Shown: positions 53,336-63,477 of the stretch, in pieces
How the letters are laid out: each line of letters opens with the position of its first letter
Numbering within the stretch: the stretch's first letter is position 1
NCBI RefSeq assembly: GCF_009827435.1
Contig: NZ_WTYM01000046.1
Coordinates: 38,306-102,305, forward strand
Source: Croceibacterium salegens
GTDB taxonomy: Bacteria > Pseudomonadota > Alphaproteobacteria > Sphingomonadales > Sphingomonadaceae
DNA: 64,000 nucleotides
Reading direction: 5' to 3'
The notes under the pieces: generated by a model
What the model saw: the letters and a program-made list of their open reading frames with translations, nothing else
Databases searched by the model: none
Told to the model about the DNA's origin: nothing
Translations under genes and position numbers: made by a program

Positions 53336-54060
53336 ATGACAGGCTCCGCCTTGGCGTAAACATCGATCACGTCGCCACGATCAGGAACGCGCGCGGCGGC
53401 GACCACCCCGACCCTGTCCGTGCTGCGGAAATCGTCGCGGCCTGTGGCGGTGACGGCATCACCGCCCACCTGCGCGAGGACCGGCGGCACATCCGCGACG
53501 GCGACCTGAGGCGCATCCAGGAAGCGACGGGACTGCCGCTCAATCTCGAGATGGCGGCGACCGACGAGATGCTCGAGATCGCCCTCGCCCACAAACCGCA
53601 CGCCGCCTGCATCGTGCCGGAGAAGCGCGAGGAAGTGACGACAGAAGGCGGCCTCGATGCTGCCGGGCTCCACAACCGTCTCCAGCCGATCGTCAGCCGC
53701 CTGACCGACGCCGGCATCCGCGTAAGCCTGTTCATCGGTCCCGATGAGCGGCAGGTCGAAGCCGCCTTGCGTCTCGGCGCTCCGGTGGTCGAGTTCCACA
53801 CCGGGGACTACGCCCACGCCGAAGGCGAGGAGGTCGCGGTGCAGTTGAAGAAAATCGCCGACATGGCCGCCCTCGCCGCCAAGAACGGCATCGAGCCGCA
53901 CGCCGGCCACGGCCTGACCTACGAAAACGTCCAGCCGATCGCGGCGATTCCGCAACTGCGCGAGCTCAACATCGGCCACTACCTCGTAGGCGAGGCGATC
54001 TTCGTCGGGCTGGAAGATGCAGTGGTGCGGATGCGCGAACTGATGGACCTGGCACGGTGA
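53332..54060 (+). CDS. pdxJ: Pyridoxine 5'-phosphate synthase
   Basis: Makes pyridoxine 5'-phosphate from deoxyxylulose phosphate and aminoacetone phosphate. The TTG start at 53332 overlaps the pyrE stop and gives 242 residues. Conserved regions are [29 protein letters not shown] and the C-terminal [11 protein letters not shown] and [14 protein letters not shown]. Confidence 0.96.
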   Translation: MNDRLRLGVNIDHVATIRNARGGDHPDPVRAAEIVAACGGDGITAHLREDRRHIRDGDLRRIQEATGLPLNLEMAATDEMLEIALAHKPHAACIVPEKREEVTTEGGLDAAGLHNRLQPIVSRLTDAGIRVSLFIGPDERQVEAALRLGAPVVEFHTGDYAHAEGEEVAVQLKKIADMAALAAKNGIEPHAGHGLTYENVQPIAAIPQLRELNIGHYLVGEAIFVGLEDAVVRMRELMDLAR

Positions 54061-54458
54061 TCATCGGCCTAGGCTCCGACTTGTGTAACATTGAGCGCAT
54101 CGAGGCGGCGCTCGCCCGCCACGGCAACCGCTTCGAGCTGCGCTGCTTCACCGAGATCGAGCGCGCCAAGGCCGGCAAGCGACCCTTCACCCGCGCCGGA
54201 ACATACGCCAAGCGCTTCGCCGCCAAGGAGGCTTTCTCGAAGGCCGTCGGCACCGGCTTCTATCGCGGCGTCTATATGAAGGACATCGGCGTCGTGAACA
54301 TGCCGAGCGGCGCGCCGACCCTGGCGCTGGCCAACGGCGCTGCCGCGCGGCTTGCAGAATTGACGCCGCCCGGCCATGAGGCGCTCATTCACCTCACCCT
54401 CACCGACGACCACCCATGGGCGCAGGCCTACGTTATTATCGAGGCCCGCCCCCTATGA
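54057..54458 (+). CDS. acpS: Holo-[acyl-carrier-protein] synthase
   Basis: 4'-phosphopantetheinyl transferase for ACP, 133 residues. The start is GTG and overlaps pdxJ. The magnesium-binding Asp is in [13 protein letters not shown] and the [11 protein letters not shown] motif supplies the catalytic Glu-Lys. It ends in an ATGA overlap with lepB. Confidence 0.95.
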   Translation: MIIGLGSDLCNIERIEAALARHGNRFELRCFTEIERAKAGKRPFTRAGTYAKRFAAKEAFSKAVGTGFYRGVYMKDIGVVNMPSGAPTLALANGAAARLAELTPPGHEALIHLTLTDDHPWAQAYVIIEARPL

Positions 54459-55369
54459 GTTCTGTCCCAGCCGATCCCGCGATGACCGATAGCGAAAACA
54501 CGAGCGACGAAACCGAGGCCAAGAAGCCGAAGGAAAAGGTCAACTGGCTGCACGAACTGCGCGGCCTCGCGCTGATGCTGCTCGCGGTGCTGGGATTCCA
54601 CACCTTCGTCGCCAAGCCGTTCTACATCCCTTCGGGATCGATGATGCCTAACCTGCTGGTCGGCGACCGGCTGGTGGTCAGCAAGTATCCCTACGGCTGG
54701 TCGTGGGTCTCGGTCAGCTTCCACATCCTCGAACGCAGCGACTGGCGGATCAATCCGCACACCCCGCAATACGGCGACATCGTCATCGTCGTCCCGCCGG
54801 ACAAGAACGAGGATTACATCAAGAGGGTTATCGGCCTGCCCGGCGACACCATCGCGCTGGTCAACGGCCAGGTCATCCTCAACGGCACGCCCGTGCCGCG
54901 CGAGCAGGAGCCGCCGGTACAGCTCGCCGCCGACGCGCAGGTCTGCAACGGCGATCCGTGCCTTGCGGACTTTTCGCGTTACCGTCACCGCCTGCCCAGC
55001 GGGAAGGTTTTCTACGAGCCGCCGACCTACCGCGAAACGCTGCCCAACGGCGCCAGCTACCTCGTCATCGACGAGGACAATTTCGGCATGGACAACTTCG
55101 GCCCGGTCGAAGTGCCCGACGGCCATGTCTTCCTGATGGGCGACAACCGCGATCATTCCGCCGACAGCCGGTTCGAGGCGGGAGCGTTCGAAGGCCTGGA
55201 CGGCCCCGTCCCGCTGGAAAACGTCGGCGGGCGCGCCGAATTCATCACCTTCTCGCTCGACGGCAGCACCACGCTCAATCCGCTGACCTGGTGGAATAGC
55301 TTGCGTCCCGACCGCGCCTGGACCACCCTGAGGCCCGCTTTGAGGGAGAGACCGGCCAGCGATGAGTGA
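54455..55369 (+). CDS. lepB: Signal peptidase I
   Basis: Membrane signal peptidase, 304 residues from the ATG at 54455. The single N-terminal membrane segment is [19 protein letters not shown]. The catalytic Ser62 lies in IPSGSMMP and Lys123 in [23 protein letters not shown] is the conserved box E. In related genomes rnc and era usually follow; here an AI-2E transporter does. Confidence 0.95.
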   Translation: MSSVPADPAMTDSENTSDETEAKKPKEKVNWLHELRGLALMLLAVLGFHTFVAKPFYIPSGSMMPNLLVGDRLVVSKYPYGWSWVSVSFHILERSDWRINPHTPQYGDIVIVVPPDKNEDYIKRVIGLPGDTIALVNGQVILNGTPVPREQEPPVQLAADAQVCNGDPCLADFSRYRHRLPSGKVFYEPPTYRETLPNGASYLVIDEDNFGMDNFGPVEVPDGHVFLMGDNRDHSADSRFEAGAFEGLDGPVPLENVGGRAEFITFSLDGSTTLNPLTWWNSLRPDRAWTTLRPALRERPASDE

Positions 55370-56468
55370 GGGCGAAGAGGATCCGGACATCACCGAAGTC
55401 CTGGCCGAAGAACCGGTCGGATCGAGCCCGACTCACATTTCCAATCCCAAGCTGCGCTACGAGGTCGAGAAGGCCTTTGCGTGGTCGGTCGTCGTTGGCC
55501 TCTTCGTGCTCGCGGTATTCCTGTCGCAGTCGCTGCTGGTCATTTTCGGAGCCATGGTCTTTGCCGCCATGCTCGACGGCGGCGCACGCCTGCTCGGCCG
55601 CGCCCTCAAGATCGGCCGCGGCTGGCGCATCGCCCTGGTGCTGCTGGCGATGGTCGCCTTCGTCGCCTGGCTGGTCTACTTCGCCGGTTCGCAGATCTCC
55701 GAGCAGGCGGCCGAGTTCCCGGCGCTGGTGAGCGAGCAGCTCTCCCGCTTCTTCGCCTGGTTGCGGTCGCACGGTATCGACATCGGCCACAGCGACCTGC
55801 AGAGCGTGGTCAGCAGCCTCTACAGCGGCGTCGGCACGGTAACCAAGGCGATCGGAGGCTTTCTCGGCGGTGTCACCACCGGCTTCCTGATCATGATCAT
55901 CGGCATCTACCTCGCGATCGACCCGCGGCCCTACGAGCGCGGGCTCGAATGGATGGTGCCCGAGGGGAACCGCAAGGAAGTCGCCGCGACGCTCGACCGC
56001 ATGGCCTTCACCTTGCGCCGCCTGCTCGCCGGGCGCCTGCTCGGCATGTTTGCGGAAGGGATCTTCACCTGGGCGCTGCTCTCGTTCATCGGCGTGCCGA
56101 TGGCGGCACTGCTCGGCCTGATAACCGGCATCCTCGCCTTCATCCCCAACATCGGGGCGATCATTTCGGGCGTCCTTATGACGCTGGTCGGCTTTTCCGG
56201 CGGCACCGAGATGGGGCTGTCGACCATCGGCATCTACTTCCTGGTGCAGAATTTCGACGGCTACATCCTCGTTCCGATGATCGCCAAGAAGACGGTCGAC
56301 CTCGCCCCGGCGCTGGTGCTGATGAGCCAGCTCATCTTCGGCGTGCTGTTCGGCATCCTCGGGCTGGCGCTGGCCGACCCGATGCTGGCAATGATCAAGG
56401 TCGCGCTCGAACAACGCTCGGAACGGTTCGACAGGAACAACAAGGCCCGTAAAGCGTCCGCCAATTAA
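55362..56468 (+). CDS. AI-2E family transporter (PerM-like)
   Basis: A 368-residue membrane protein with about eight helices and the family signature GLITGILAFIPNIGAIISGVL and the YFLVQNFDGYILVPMIAKKTVDLAP region. Members are exporters or ion/proton antiporters; the AI-2 name does not prove the substrate. The ATG overlaps the lepB stop by 8 bases. Confidence 0.93.
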   Translation: MSEGEEDPDITEVLAEEPVGSSPTHISNPKLRYEVEKAFAWSVVVGLFVLAVFLSQSLLVIFGAMVFAAMLDGGARLLGRALKIGRGWRIALVLLAMVAFVAWLVYFAGSQISEQAAEFPALVSEQLSRFFAWLRSHGIDIGHSDLQSVVSSLYSGVGTVTKAIGGFLGGVTTGFLIMIIGIYLAIDPRPYERGLEWMVPEGNRKEVAATLDRMAFTLRRLLAGRLLGMFAEGIFTWALLSFIGVPMAALLGLITGILAFIPNIGAIISGVLMTLVGFSGGTEMGLSTIGIYFLVQNFDGYILVPMIAKKTVDLAPALVLMSQLIFGVLFGILGLALADPMLAMIKVALEQRSERFDRNNKARKASAN

Positions 56469-57649
56469 TGGTTCGCAAGTTCCTCAACCTGGTCGCGATT
56501 TGCGTCGTGCTGGTCATCGTCGGTGCGATTGCGCTGGCGATGTGGTCCGACAAGGCGACCCAGATCGCCTTCGTCCCGACCGCCGAGTTCGTCGACCAGC
56601 AGCCGTTCGAGGTGAACGCCTACCAGGATCCGGCGATGTGGTATTCGCGGCCCGGGTTCGGCGCGCCGAACGATCCGGCGCTGTGGCAGCCCCCCGAAGC
56701 CGCCGCACCGGTGGCGGGCGCCGCCGCGCGCGCCGCCGAAGCCGCTCCCGCGCCCGTTGCACCCGACGGCGCCGCAACCCCGCAATTCGCGGTCTTCTTC
56801 GTCCACCCGACGAGCTACATCAACCGCAACGCCTGGAACGCCCCGCTCGACGATCCCGAGGCCGACACCCGCGCGAAGCTGTTCATCAAGGGCATGGCCA
56901 GCCCGTTCAACCAGGCGGCCGAGATCTGGGCGCCCAAGTACCGCCAGGCGACCTTCGGCGCCTTCCTGACCGACGACCCGGCTGCCGACCAGGCGATCGA
57001 CGCCGCCTACCGCGACGTCAGCCAGGCGTTCGACTATTTCCTGGCCAGCATCCGCCCGGACATGCCGATCGTGCTCGCCGGTCACAGCCAGGGCGCGGCG
57101 CACCTGACCCGGCTGCTCAAGGAACGCATTGCCGGCACCCCGCTGCAGGACCGCGTGGCCATGGCCTACCTGATCGGCTGGCCTATTTCGGTGGAGCACG
57201 ACCTGCCGGTGCTCGGCCTGCCGGCCTGCGCCACAGCGGCGCAAGCGGGCTGCATCATGGACTATTCGAGCTTCGCCGAGCCGGCCGAGCCGGGCCTGCT
57301 GCTCGAACGCTATCGCACCTCGGCCGGGTACGACGGACTGGCGCGCGGCGAGGGCGGGCTGCTCTGCGTCAACCCGCTGACCGGGACGATCGGCGGGGAG
57401 GCCGACGCCAGCGCCAACCTCGGCACGCTCAGGCCCAACGACGATCTCAGCTCGGGCGAACTGGTTCCCGGCGCGGTCCCGGCGCGGTGCAGCCCGCGCG
57501 GCCTGCTGCTGATCGGCGACCCGCCGCAGATGGGCCCCGGAGTGCTGCCGGGCAACAACTTCCACGTCTATGACATCCCGCTGTTCTGGCGGAACCTGCA
57601 GGCAGACGTCGACCGCCGGATGCGCGCATGGGCGGCGCAGCACCCCTGA
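56468..57649 (+). CDS. DUF3089 alpha/beta-hydrolase-like membrane-anchored protein
   Basis: A 393-residue protein with one N-terminal membrane segment and a DUF3089 hydrolase domain. The nucleophile elbow is VLAGHSQGAAHLTRL (Ser in GHSQG). FFVHPTSYINRNAWNAP and FFVHP lie upstream; the C-terminal HVYDIPLFW holds a candidate catalytic His. An Ala/Pro-rich stretch (about 75-100) links the anchor and the domain. The substrate is unknown. It starts on the preceding stop (TAATG). Confidence 0.9.
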   Translation: MVRKFLNLVAICVVLVIVGAIALAMWSDKATQIAFVPTAEFVDQQPFEVNAYQDPAMWYSRPGFGAPNDPALWQPPEAAAPVAGAAARAAEAAPAPVAPDGAATPQFAVFFVHPTSYINRNAWNAPLDDPEADTRAKLFIKGMASPFNQAAEIWAPKYRQATFGAFLTDDPAADQAIDAAYRDVSQAFDYFLASIRPDMPIVLAGHSQGAAHLTRLLKERIAGTPLQDRVAMAYLIGWPISVEHDLPVLGLPACATAAQAGCIMDYSSFAEPAEPGLLLERYRTSAGYDGLARGEGGLLCVNPLTGTIGGEADASANLGTLRPNDDLSSGELVPGAVPARCSPRGLLLIGDPPQMGPGVLPGNNFHVYDIPLFWRNLQADVDRRMRAWAAQHP

Positions 57650-58113
57650 TCTGCACCACCGCGGCGGAGCTGCGCGGCGCGCTGCCCGACGGCGGCGCCC
57701 TGCTCGGTCTCGACCTCGGCACCAAGACCATCGGCACCGCGCTGGCCGACGCCGGCTGGCGCTTCGCCACCGCCGGAAAGACCCTGCCGCGCGGAAAGTT
57801 CACCCGCGACTTCGAGGCGCTGAACGCGCTGGTCGCCGAACGCCGTGTGGCCGGAATTGTCCTCGGCCTGCCGCTCAACATGGACGGCAGCGAAGGCCCG
57901 CGCGCTCAGGCCGCCCGCGCCTACGCCCGCAACCTTGCTCCGCTCGGCCTGCCGGTCCTGCTGTGGGACGAGCGTTGGTCCACCACGAGCGCCGAACGCG
58001 ACCTGATCGCCCAGGACTTCAGCCGCGCCAAACGCGCCGAACGCATCGACAGCGCCGCCGCCGCGGTGATCCTGCAAGCCGCGCTCGATGCGCTGACGGG
58101 GGGAATGTTCTAG
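57628..58113 (+). CDS. ruvX: Putative Holliday junction resolvase RuvX (YqgF)
   Basis: RNase H-fold nuclease family, 161 residues. LLGLDLGTKTIGTALAD carries the first Asp, GIVLGLPLNMDGSEGPRA and WDERWSTTSAERDL the other conserved segments, and DSAAAAVILQAALD the last. It may act on rRNA maturation rather than DNA. It overlaps the DUF3089 gene by 22 bases and is convergent with the PepSY gene (4-base overlap). Confidence 0.93.
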   Translation: MGGAAPLICTTAAELRGALPDGGALLGLDLGTKTIGTALADAGWRFATAGKTLPRGKFTRDFEALNALVAERRVAGIVLGLPLNMDGSEGPRAQAARAYARNLAPLGLPVLLWDERWSTTSAERDLIAQDFSRAKRAERIDSAAAAVILQAALDALTGGMF

Positions 58114-59624
58114 ACGCGCTCGTTCCTGCGCAACCTGCGAATGCCCATCCACACGCCCAGCAGGGACAGGACCGCGACGCCCGCGAGGAGCGCCAGCATA
58201 ACGGCATCCCACAAAGGCCGGTCGCGGAGCGGCGCGAAGTCGAGCCGGTGGAGCGCGGAATGCCACCAGCGGAAGCCGCGGCTCCCGGCATCGACGAAGC
58301 CGACAGGTTCCCCGGTCCGTGGATCGAGATAAAGACGCGGGGCTCCCGCATCCGCCCAGATCGCGCGCCACGCCGGTAGCACCGCCGGCGTGCTGTGGTG
58401 GCTGTAGTGGTAAGCGTCGCCCTCGGTGATCAGGCCCTGTGAGACGGGCTCGGCACCCGGCCGGGCAGCGCGAGAAAGCGCCGCAAGTCCGGCATCGTCC
58501 GGTGCGGCATCGGCGAGGTTCGGCAGGCTGGCCCGAATGCGCGCGCCATCGCGTCCGGCGACGATCGCCCATGGCCGCCCCTGCTGCATCGCCAGTTCGG
58601 CTGAAACCACACCCGACTGCGGGTGTGCAGCCAGCGCGGCAGCAAAATCCACCACGTCGCGCGGTTCGATCGCGCGGCCGGCCATTGCCTCGATTTCCTG
58701 TCCCGCCCCCTCGCCTTCGAGCCAGCCCCACGGCTGCATCGAAGCGAAGCCGCTGAACACCCATGTCAGCGTGACGAGGCCGAACACGAGCCCGGTCCAG
58801 TGATGCCACATCGCGATGCCGCGCAGCGGCGTCCAGCGCGGCCCCCGGCGAAACATGCGCAAGCCGATGTAGATTCCCGTCAGCGTCAGGCAGGTACCGA
58901 GCTGCGAGGCATAGATCACCACCTCGCTCCACAGCGCCCCGTCCTTGCGAAGCGCGGTGAAGTAGAGCCAGTGCGGCACCGCGCCGAGCCAGTTCCAGAA
59001 CCTTTCCCGGCGCGTGGTGTCCTGCACGATCTCGCCGGTCAGCCCCGAGACGTAGAGTTCGCTGCCCGCCGCATCGCCCATGCTGGCCTTGTAGAGCGGG
59101 GCATAGCGGCGCAATTGCAAGGTCCACTGGTCGACATCGACCGGTTCGATCGCGACCGCCGCGTCGTGCCCGGTGGTGTTGCGGTAGTGCGTGGCAGCAA
59201 CCTGCCGCGCCTCGTTTTCGCCCACTGCAAGCGGAGCGCCATCGCGCAGACCCAGCGTGACCGGGCCGGCCTCGGTCATGACCCGCAATACGGGCTGGCC
59301 GAGCAGCATCTCGACCGAAACGCGCTCGAGCGGACCCTCCGGCAGGCCGGCAGCGGCGCAGCACTGCGAAAGGTCCAGCGCATCGAGCCCAGCGGCCCGC
59401 TCAGCCGCTGTCGTCTCCGGGTACGAGACGTACATCATGACGATTCCGCTCAGCGTCCAGACCGCCATCAGCAACGCCAGCGCGATGCCGAGCCAGCGGT
59501 GCACGAGGAACGCCATCCGCCGCAGCCAGCCCCCTAACCTTTGCACCTGCGTGAAGCGCCGCGGGGTGCGGCGCTTCGGCACAGGCAGGGCATCGGTGTC
59601 AGATGGCGAGGCGATAGGTGACAT
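58110..59624 (-). CDS. PepSY-domain membrane protein (iron/siderophore-associated type)
   Basis: A 504-residue PepSY-associated membrane protein, with helices at about 37-60 (FLVHRWLGIALALLMAVWTLSGIVM), 225-245, 275-300 and 470-495. PepSY lies in the periplasmic part, and conserved His are in HHWTGLVFGLVTLTWVFSGF. The family often accompanies TonB receptors for siderophores. The ATG at 59624 overlaps the receptor's 3' end by 26 bases, so both are coupled. Its exact function is unknown. Confidence 0.88.
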   Translation of the reverse strand: MSPIASPSDTDALPVPKRRTPRRFTQVQRLGGWLRRMAFLVHRWLGIALALLMAVWTLSGIVMMYVSYPETTAAERAAGLDALDLSQCCAAAGLPEGPLERVSVEMLLGQPVLRVMTEAGPVTLGLRDGAPLAVGENEARQVAATHYRNTTGHDAAVAIEPVDVDQWTLQLRRYAPLYKASMGDAAGSELYVSGLTGEIVQDTTRRERFWNWLGAVPHWLYFTALRKDGALWSEVVIYASQLGTCLTLTGIYIGLRMFRRGPRWTPLRGIAMWHHWTGLVFGLVTLTWVFSGFASMQPWGWLEGEGAGQEIEAMAGRAIEPRDVVDFAAALAAHPQSGVVSAELAMQQGRPWAIVAGRDGARIRASLPNLADAAPDDAGLAALSRAARPGAEPVSQGLITEGDAYHYSHHSTPAVLPAWRAIWADAGAPRLYLDPRTGEPVGFVDAGSRGFRWWHSALHRLDFAPLRDRPLWDAVMLALLAGVAVLSLLGVWMGIRRLRRNERV

Positions 59625-61605
59625 GGACGGTGAACGGAGTTCCACGATTGTCGGCCGGATAGGAAGAGCCGTCGGCATCGCGCCGCACGCGAGTTATCCG
59701 CGTGGCGTAATCGGTGTCGAACAGGTTCTCCAAACGCACGCCAAGGCGGTGATTGTGCGCGGAGTCGACAAAGAACCAGCCGGCAAGGTCGACCACCGCA
59801 TAGTCACCGTGCTGGACGCGGCCGATGCCGCCGCCGACCGAATCGTAGATCTTGCCGACCCAGTTCATCGACACCGTGCCACCGAACCGTCCGCCCGGCT
59901 CCTCTGCCGTCAGGATCAGCTTGGCGAGATCGCGCGGGATGTCCTGGATCTGCTCGTTGGTGCCCGAAGCCTCGACCTCGGTGTGGGTGTAGTCGAAGGT
60001 CAATCCGAACCAGTCGTCGAGCCTTGCGTTTATGATGGCCTCACCGCCCCATGCCGTGACGCTGTCCTGCGTGTTGACGATGAAACCGTCGGGATAGGCC
60101 GGCAGCGAATAGTCGATGTCGATCAGGTTGTCGGTCTTGCGGTAGAAGCCGAGCACTTCGCCCGAGAACATGCCGCGTTCGAGGCCCACGCCGAACTCGG
60201 TGTTGAAGCTTTCTTCCGCCACCAGGTTCGGATTGCCCTGCTCGCAGCAGGGGTCGATGACGTAGAGCTCATAGGCGTCGGGCAGGCGGAACGAGGTGCC
60301 GACCATTCCCCGCAAGTAGACGCCGCCGTCCATGGCGTAGCGTCCGGAGACGTTCCACACGGTCTTGGACTGGCCGTCGGACGGCATGTTGTGGCGCACG
60401 CCGGCCGCCAGCTTGAGGCCGCCGAGGTCCAGTTTCACTTGCGCGAACGGGGCGTGGACTTCCTCGCTCTGCGATCCGATCAGGAAGACCGCGTCCATGC
60501 CGTCGTACTTCTGGTAATCGTAGCCGCCGATCACCGTGACGCCGTCGGCCAGCTTGTATTCGCCGAGCAGGTTGATGCCGCGATCCTCGAACACCCAGGG
60601 GTCGTGGTCGTCGATAGTGATCAGCGATCCTGTCGGCAGGCCGTCGGCACCAAGCACGTTCTCGAACTCGCTGTAGGTCGAATCCCAGTCGTGCCAGTAG
60701 GCCTTGACGTAGAAGCCGAACCGGTCGCTCGGCGTCCAGTCGATCTTGAGCGATGCGACTTCCTCGTTGCGCGTGTTGAAGGCCGCGGCGACGTCCTCCG
60801 CCTTGGCGAACTCCACCTTGGCATCGGTATGCTGGTACGATGCGCTGAGGCGGAAGGCGTCGGCGGGTTCGTAGGCGTACTTCAGGCCGCCCGTCGCCAC
60901 CCGGTATCCGCGTTTGCGGTCGGTCGCGCTCGGCTGGTAGTCGGAGGTGTGGAACGGCTGGAAGCCTTCCGCCTCGTCGTATGAAGCGAAGGCGACGAAG
61001 TAGTGGTCGCCGCCTCCACCGCGCAGGTAGCCGTTGGCGTGATAGCCGTCGTTGGTGTCGTATCCGGCCTCGACCGAGCCGTCGAAATCGCGGGTGAAAC
61101 CCTTGGTGATGACGTTGACGATACCGCCGACCGCCTGAGTTCCGTAGTAGAGGCCCTGCCCGCCCTTGAGCACCTCGATCCGCTCGATCATGCTCGACGG
61201 CAGCGTGTCGAGCGGCGTGGTCCCGGTGTAGAGCCGGTTGCCCATGCGCACGCCGTCGACGGTGAACAGCACTTCGCTCGTCCGCGATCCGAGCAGCGAG
61301 ACGTTGACGTAATCGAACGCGCCGTTCTTGGGCGAGACATAGAGCCCGGGGACGAGCATCTGCAGCGCCTGCCCGGTGTCGTCGAAGCCCGCCTGGTCGA
61401 TTGCCTTGCCTTCAACGATTTCGAGCCGCGAGCCGTATTGCTCCAGTTCCTCGGGGGTCGTCTCTTCAAGCTTCTGGCCTAGCACGACGATACTTTGCCG
61501 GTCCGATTCGTCAGCCCCTGCTACCGCCGCAGCCTGCGCGGACGCGTGCCCAAAGAAGAGCGCCGAGGCTGCCGCCCCGGCAAACAGTGTCGTACGAAAC
61601 TTCAT
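59599..61605 (-). CDS. TonB-dependent outer-membrane receptor
   Basis: A 668-residue receptor with a signal peptide (LFAGAAASALFFGHASAQA), a plug domain (about 40-165; FTVDGVRMGNRLYTGTTPLDT, GGQGLYYGTQAVGGIVNVITKG) and a 22-strand-type barrel ending in HVTYRLAI. The CC pair in the loop IDPCCEQGNP is unusual. The TTG/ATG choice is clear: MKFRTTLFAGAAA. It is coupled to the PepSY gene and preceded by a Pho-box-like repeat, so a phosphate-regulated ligand is possible. Confidence 0.92.
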   Translation of the reverse strand: MKFRTTLFAGAAASALFFGHASAQAAAVAGADESDRQSIVVLGQKLEETTPEELEQYGSRLEIVEGKAIDQAGFDDTGQALQMLVPGLYVSPKNGAFDYVNVSLLGSRTSEVLFTVDGVRMGNRLYTGTTPLDTLPSSMIERIEVLKGGQGLYYGTQAVGGIVNVITKGFTRDFDGSVEAGYDTNDGYHANGYLRGGGGDHYFVAFASYDEAEGFQPFHTSDYQPSATDRKRGYRVATGGLKYAYEPADAFRLSASYQHTDAKVEFAKAEDVAAAFNTRNEEVASLKIDWTPSDRFGFYVKAYWHDWDSTYSEFENVLGADGLPTGSLITIDDHDPWVFEDRGINLLGEYKLADGVTVIGGYDYQKYDGMDAVFLIGSQSEEVHAPFAQVKLDLGGLKLAAGVRHNMPSDGQSKTVWNVSGRYAMDGGVYLRGMVGTSFRLPDAYELYVIDPCCEQGNPNLVAEESFNTEFGVGLERGMFSGEVLGFYRKTDNLIDIDYSLPAYPDGFIVNTQDSVTAWGGEAIINARLDDWFGLTFDYTHTEVEASGTNEQIQDIPRDLAKLILTAEEPGGRFGGTVSMNWVGKIYDSVGGGIGRVQHGDYAVVDLAGWFFVDSAHNHRLGVRLENLFDTDYATRITRVRRDADGSSYPADNRGTPFTVHVTYRLAI

Positions 61606-61982
61606 TTGACCCCCTTTATCGGCAGACGGACGCTTGCAGTTTTGGGGGCCTAGGCAAGGCCGGTGCGTTGCGGCAGTAAATTACCGTAATGGCCAGGTTA
61701 CAGGTCCGTTACAGAATTGAGATTGCACATGAAGATCGACCTGTTTCTGAACAATCCTTCTCGGGGCAAGAAAACGGTACGACCAAAATTGGGTCGAATG
61801 CGGATAATCCGCTTTCGGTGACCTACTTCTGCATTGCGAACCAGTAGTCGAAATACCAATTTCAGACGCGCAATTGGTGCATTAAGGAAAGGAATTACGC
61901 TCTCATATTGACACCTAACATTTCATCGTTCGACTTCTGTCTACATCGTGAGAAGCTTTCGAACTCTCGTGGGTGAATCTTC
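61606..61982. other. Gene-free divergent region upstream of the TonB receptor
   Basis: Holds ATTACCGTAAT (61680-61690, 5-base palindrome arms) and the Pho-box-like repeat at 61697-61714. A TTGACA lies at 61908-61913 facing the decayed gene at 61983. The sequence is visibly AT-richer than the core region. No gene is seen. Confidence 0.6.
61697..61714 (-). promoter_or_regulatory. Pho-box-like direct repeat upstream of the TonB receptor
   Basis: On the minus strand CTGTAAC-GGAC-CTGTAAC: two identical 7-base words with 11-base period, the arrangement of a PhoB binding site (consensus CTGTCAT-N4-CTGTCAT). A GGTAAT element lies about ten bases downstream as possible -10. It is about 92 bases upstream of the ATG at 61605. 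Confidence 0.6.
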
Positions 61983-62456
61983 ATGACAACTGCAACGATT
62001 CAAGCTCCGCATCGGCCCTCGCTCAGAGCGACGGGGCGCAAGTTCCTCTACGTCATTACCGGCGGCGTCATTCTGCTGATGACGCTGTGGGGTTTTCGCT
62101 CTTACTATCTGCACGGAATGGGGGCGGGCGACACGCCCTTGCTGTCCGAAATGGTGCGGCTGGATGCAATCCACTGATCGGCGGTGACCGCATGAATCGG
62201 GCTGTTCTTCATCCAGGTGTCGCTGGTCGCAGCGAACCGGCGCAACTGGCAAAAACTGCTCGGTTCGTGCTCGCTGGCGGTGGCCTTCACCGCCTGCTCG
62301 AGCGGCTGCGTGGTGGCGGTTCTCTCTGTGCGGAGCTATCCGACCTTCGAGTTCTGGGGCATGGGTTACCGCCAGTTCTTGCTGCGGTATTGTCAGAGCA
62401 AATGCACCGGCCGGTCTGAGGTAGAGTTTCCCCCGAGCTGGTCGCTCCTCCCTTGA
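61983..62456 (+). pseudogene. Decayed multi-helix membrane protein gene
   Basis: The first piece, 61983-62177, gives TTATIQAPHRPSLRATG and a helix RKFLYVITGGVILLMTLWGF with a stop after RLDAIH. The next piece in another frame (from about 62200 to 62456) gives SLVAANRRNWQKLLGSCSLAVAF and VVAVLSVRSYPTFEFWGMGY, which read as the second and third helices of the same protein. The frame changes and the premature end suggest a pseudogene of a small membrane protein. Family not identified. Confidence 0.6.
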
Positions 62457-62526
62457 TGAATTTTGGTCAATCGCCGCCGATCCTGGAACTTAGCCGGCGG
62501 CAAGAGCTAGACTGACAGCAGCTCTG

Positions 62527-63477
62527 AGCTACGGCCATTAGGTTAAGGTGCAAATGCTCAGACAATGCCCTCACCCGACTTGAGGAAACGATAGGCGAAG
62601 GCCAGCGAGGATTTGCCGACCTGCCGAACAAGCGCCGGCACATCGACCGCCAGCTATTACCCCATTTCGGACCGCACCGCCTCGACAAGATCAGCGGCTT
62701 CCTCGTGCAGCACTACACCCGGCAACGGCTGGACGAAGGGGCGAAGCAGGCCAGCGTCAACCGCGAGCTGTCCACCCTCTCTCACCTGATGAGCTGGGCA
62801 GTGGAATGGAAGTGGATAAAGGACAGTGAGCGCCCCAACGTCGTGAAGGATGAAGAACTCCGCAAGCGAATCGTCATACTTCGCTCCGAACACGCCGAAG
62901 CGCTTTATCGAGGGGCAGTTGCCGACCAAGATGCGGACCTTTGGCTTTTCGTTGCTATCGGCCTCAACACGGCGATGCGCCACAGCGAGATAGCCCGCAT
63001 TCTCTGGCAAGGCATAGTCACCGACCGCCGCCGCATTCACGTTCCCAAGGCCAAGGCGGGCCAGCGCGAACAGCCCATCACCGCCAGCTTAGCCAATATC
63101 CTGGCGGAGGAGCGGAAACGGCGGAAAGACGACAAGTGACATTTCCCGGCCACTACGCGGACGAGCAAGACAGAACACCGCTGCGATTTTCAGCGCCAGT
63201 TCCAGCGTCCGTTGTTCGCGCCGGTCTAGACCCCGAGAAAGTGACGCCTCACGTTATGCGGCACACCGGAATAACTCGACTGGTGAAGGCGAGGGTCCAT
63301 CTACCAACGATCCAACGAATCAGCGGGCACAAGACCCTCGCAATGGTCATGCGCTACGTCCACCTGGAGGACAATCAGATTGACGATGCGATTGCCGCTA
63401 TCGACACGGATTTCTTGAACTCAGTTACACACAGATTACACACGCCCGATATTCCAGCGCCCAAGGGGCGAGCGTAG
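62527..63477 (+). pseudogene. Tyrosine-type site-specific integrase, truncated and frameshifted
   Basis: The N-terminal part lacks a start and opens after a TGA. It has a SAM-like core-binding domain (SVNRELSTLSHLMSWAVEW) and the first catalytic Arg region (LNTAMRHSEIARI) and stops at 63139. The C-terminal part in another frame (about 63100-63477) carries HVMRHTGITRL (His-x-x-Arg), SGHKT (His) and MRYVHL (catalytic Tyr). One base is missing near 63135. The gene is inactive as read, unless this is a sequencing error. It marks an old mobile element. Confidence 0.8.
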
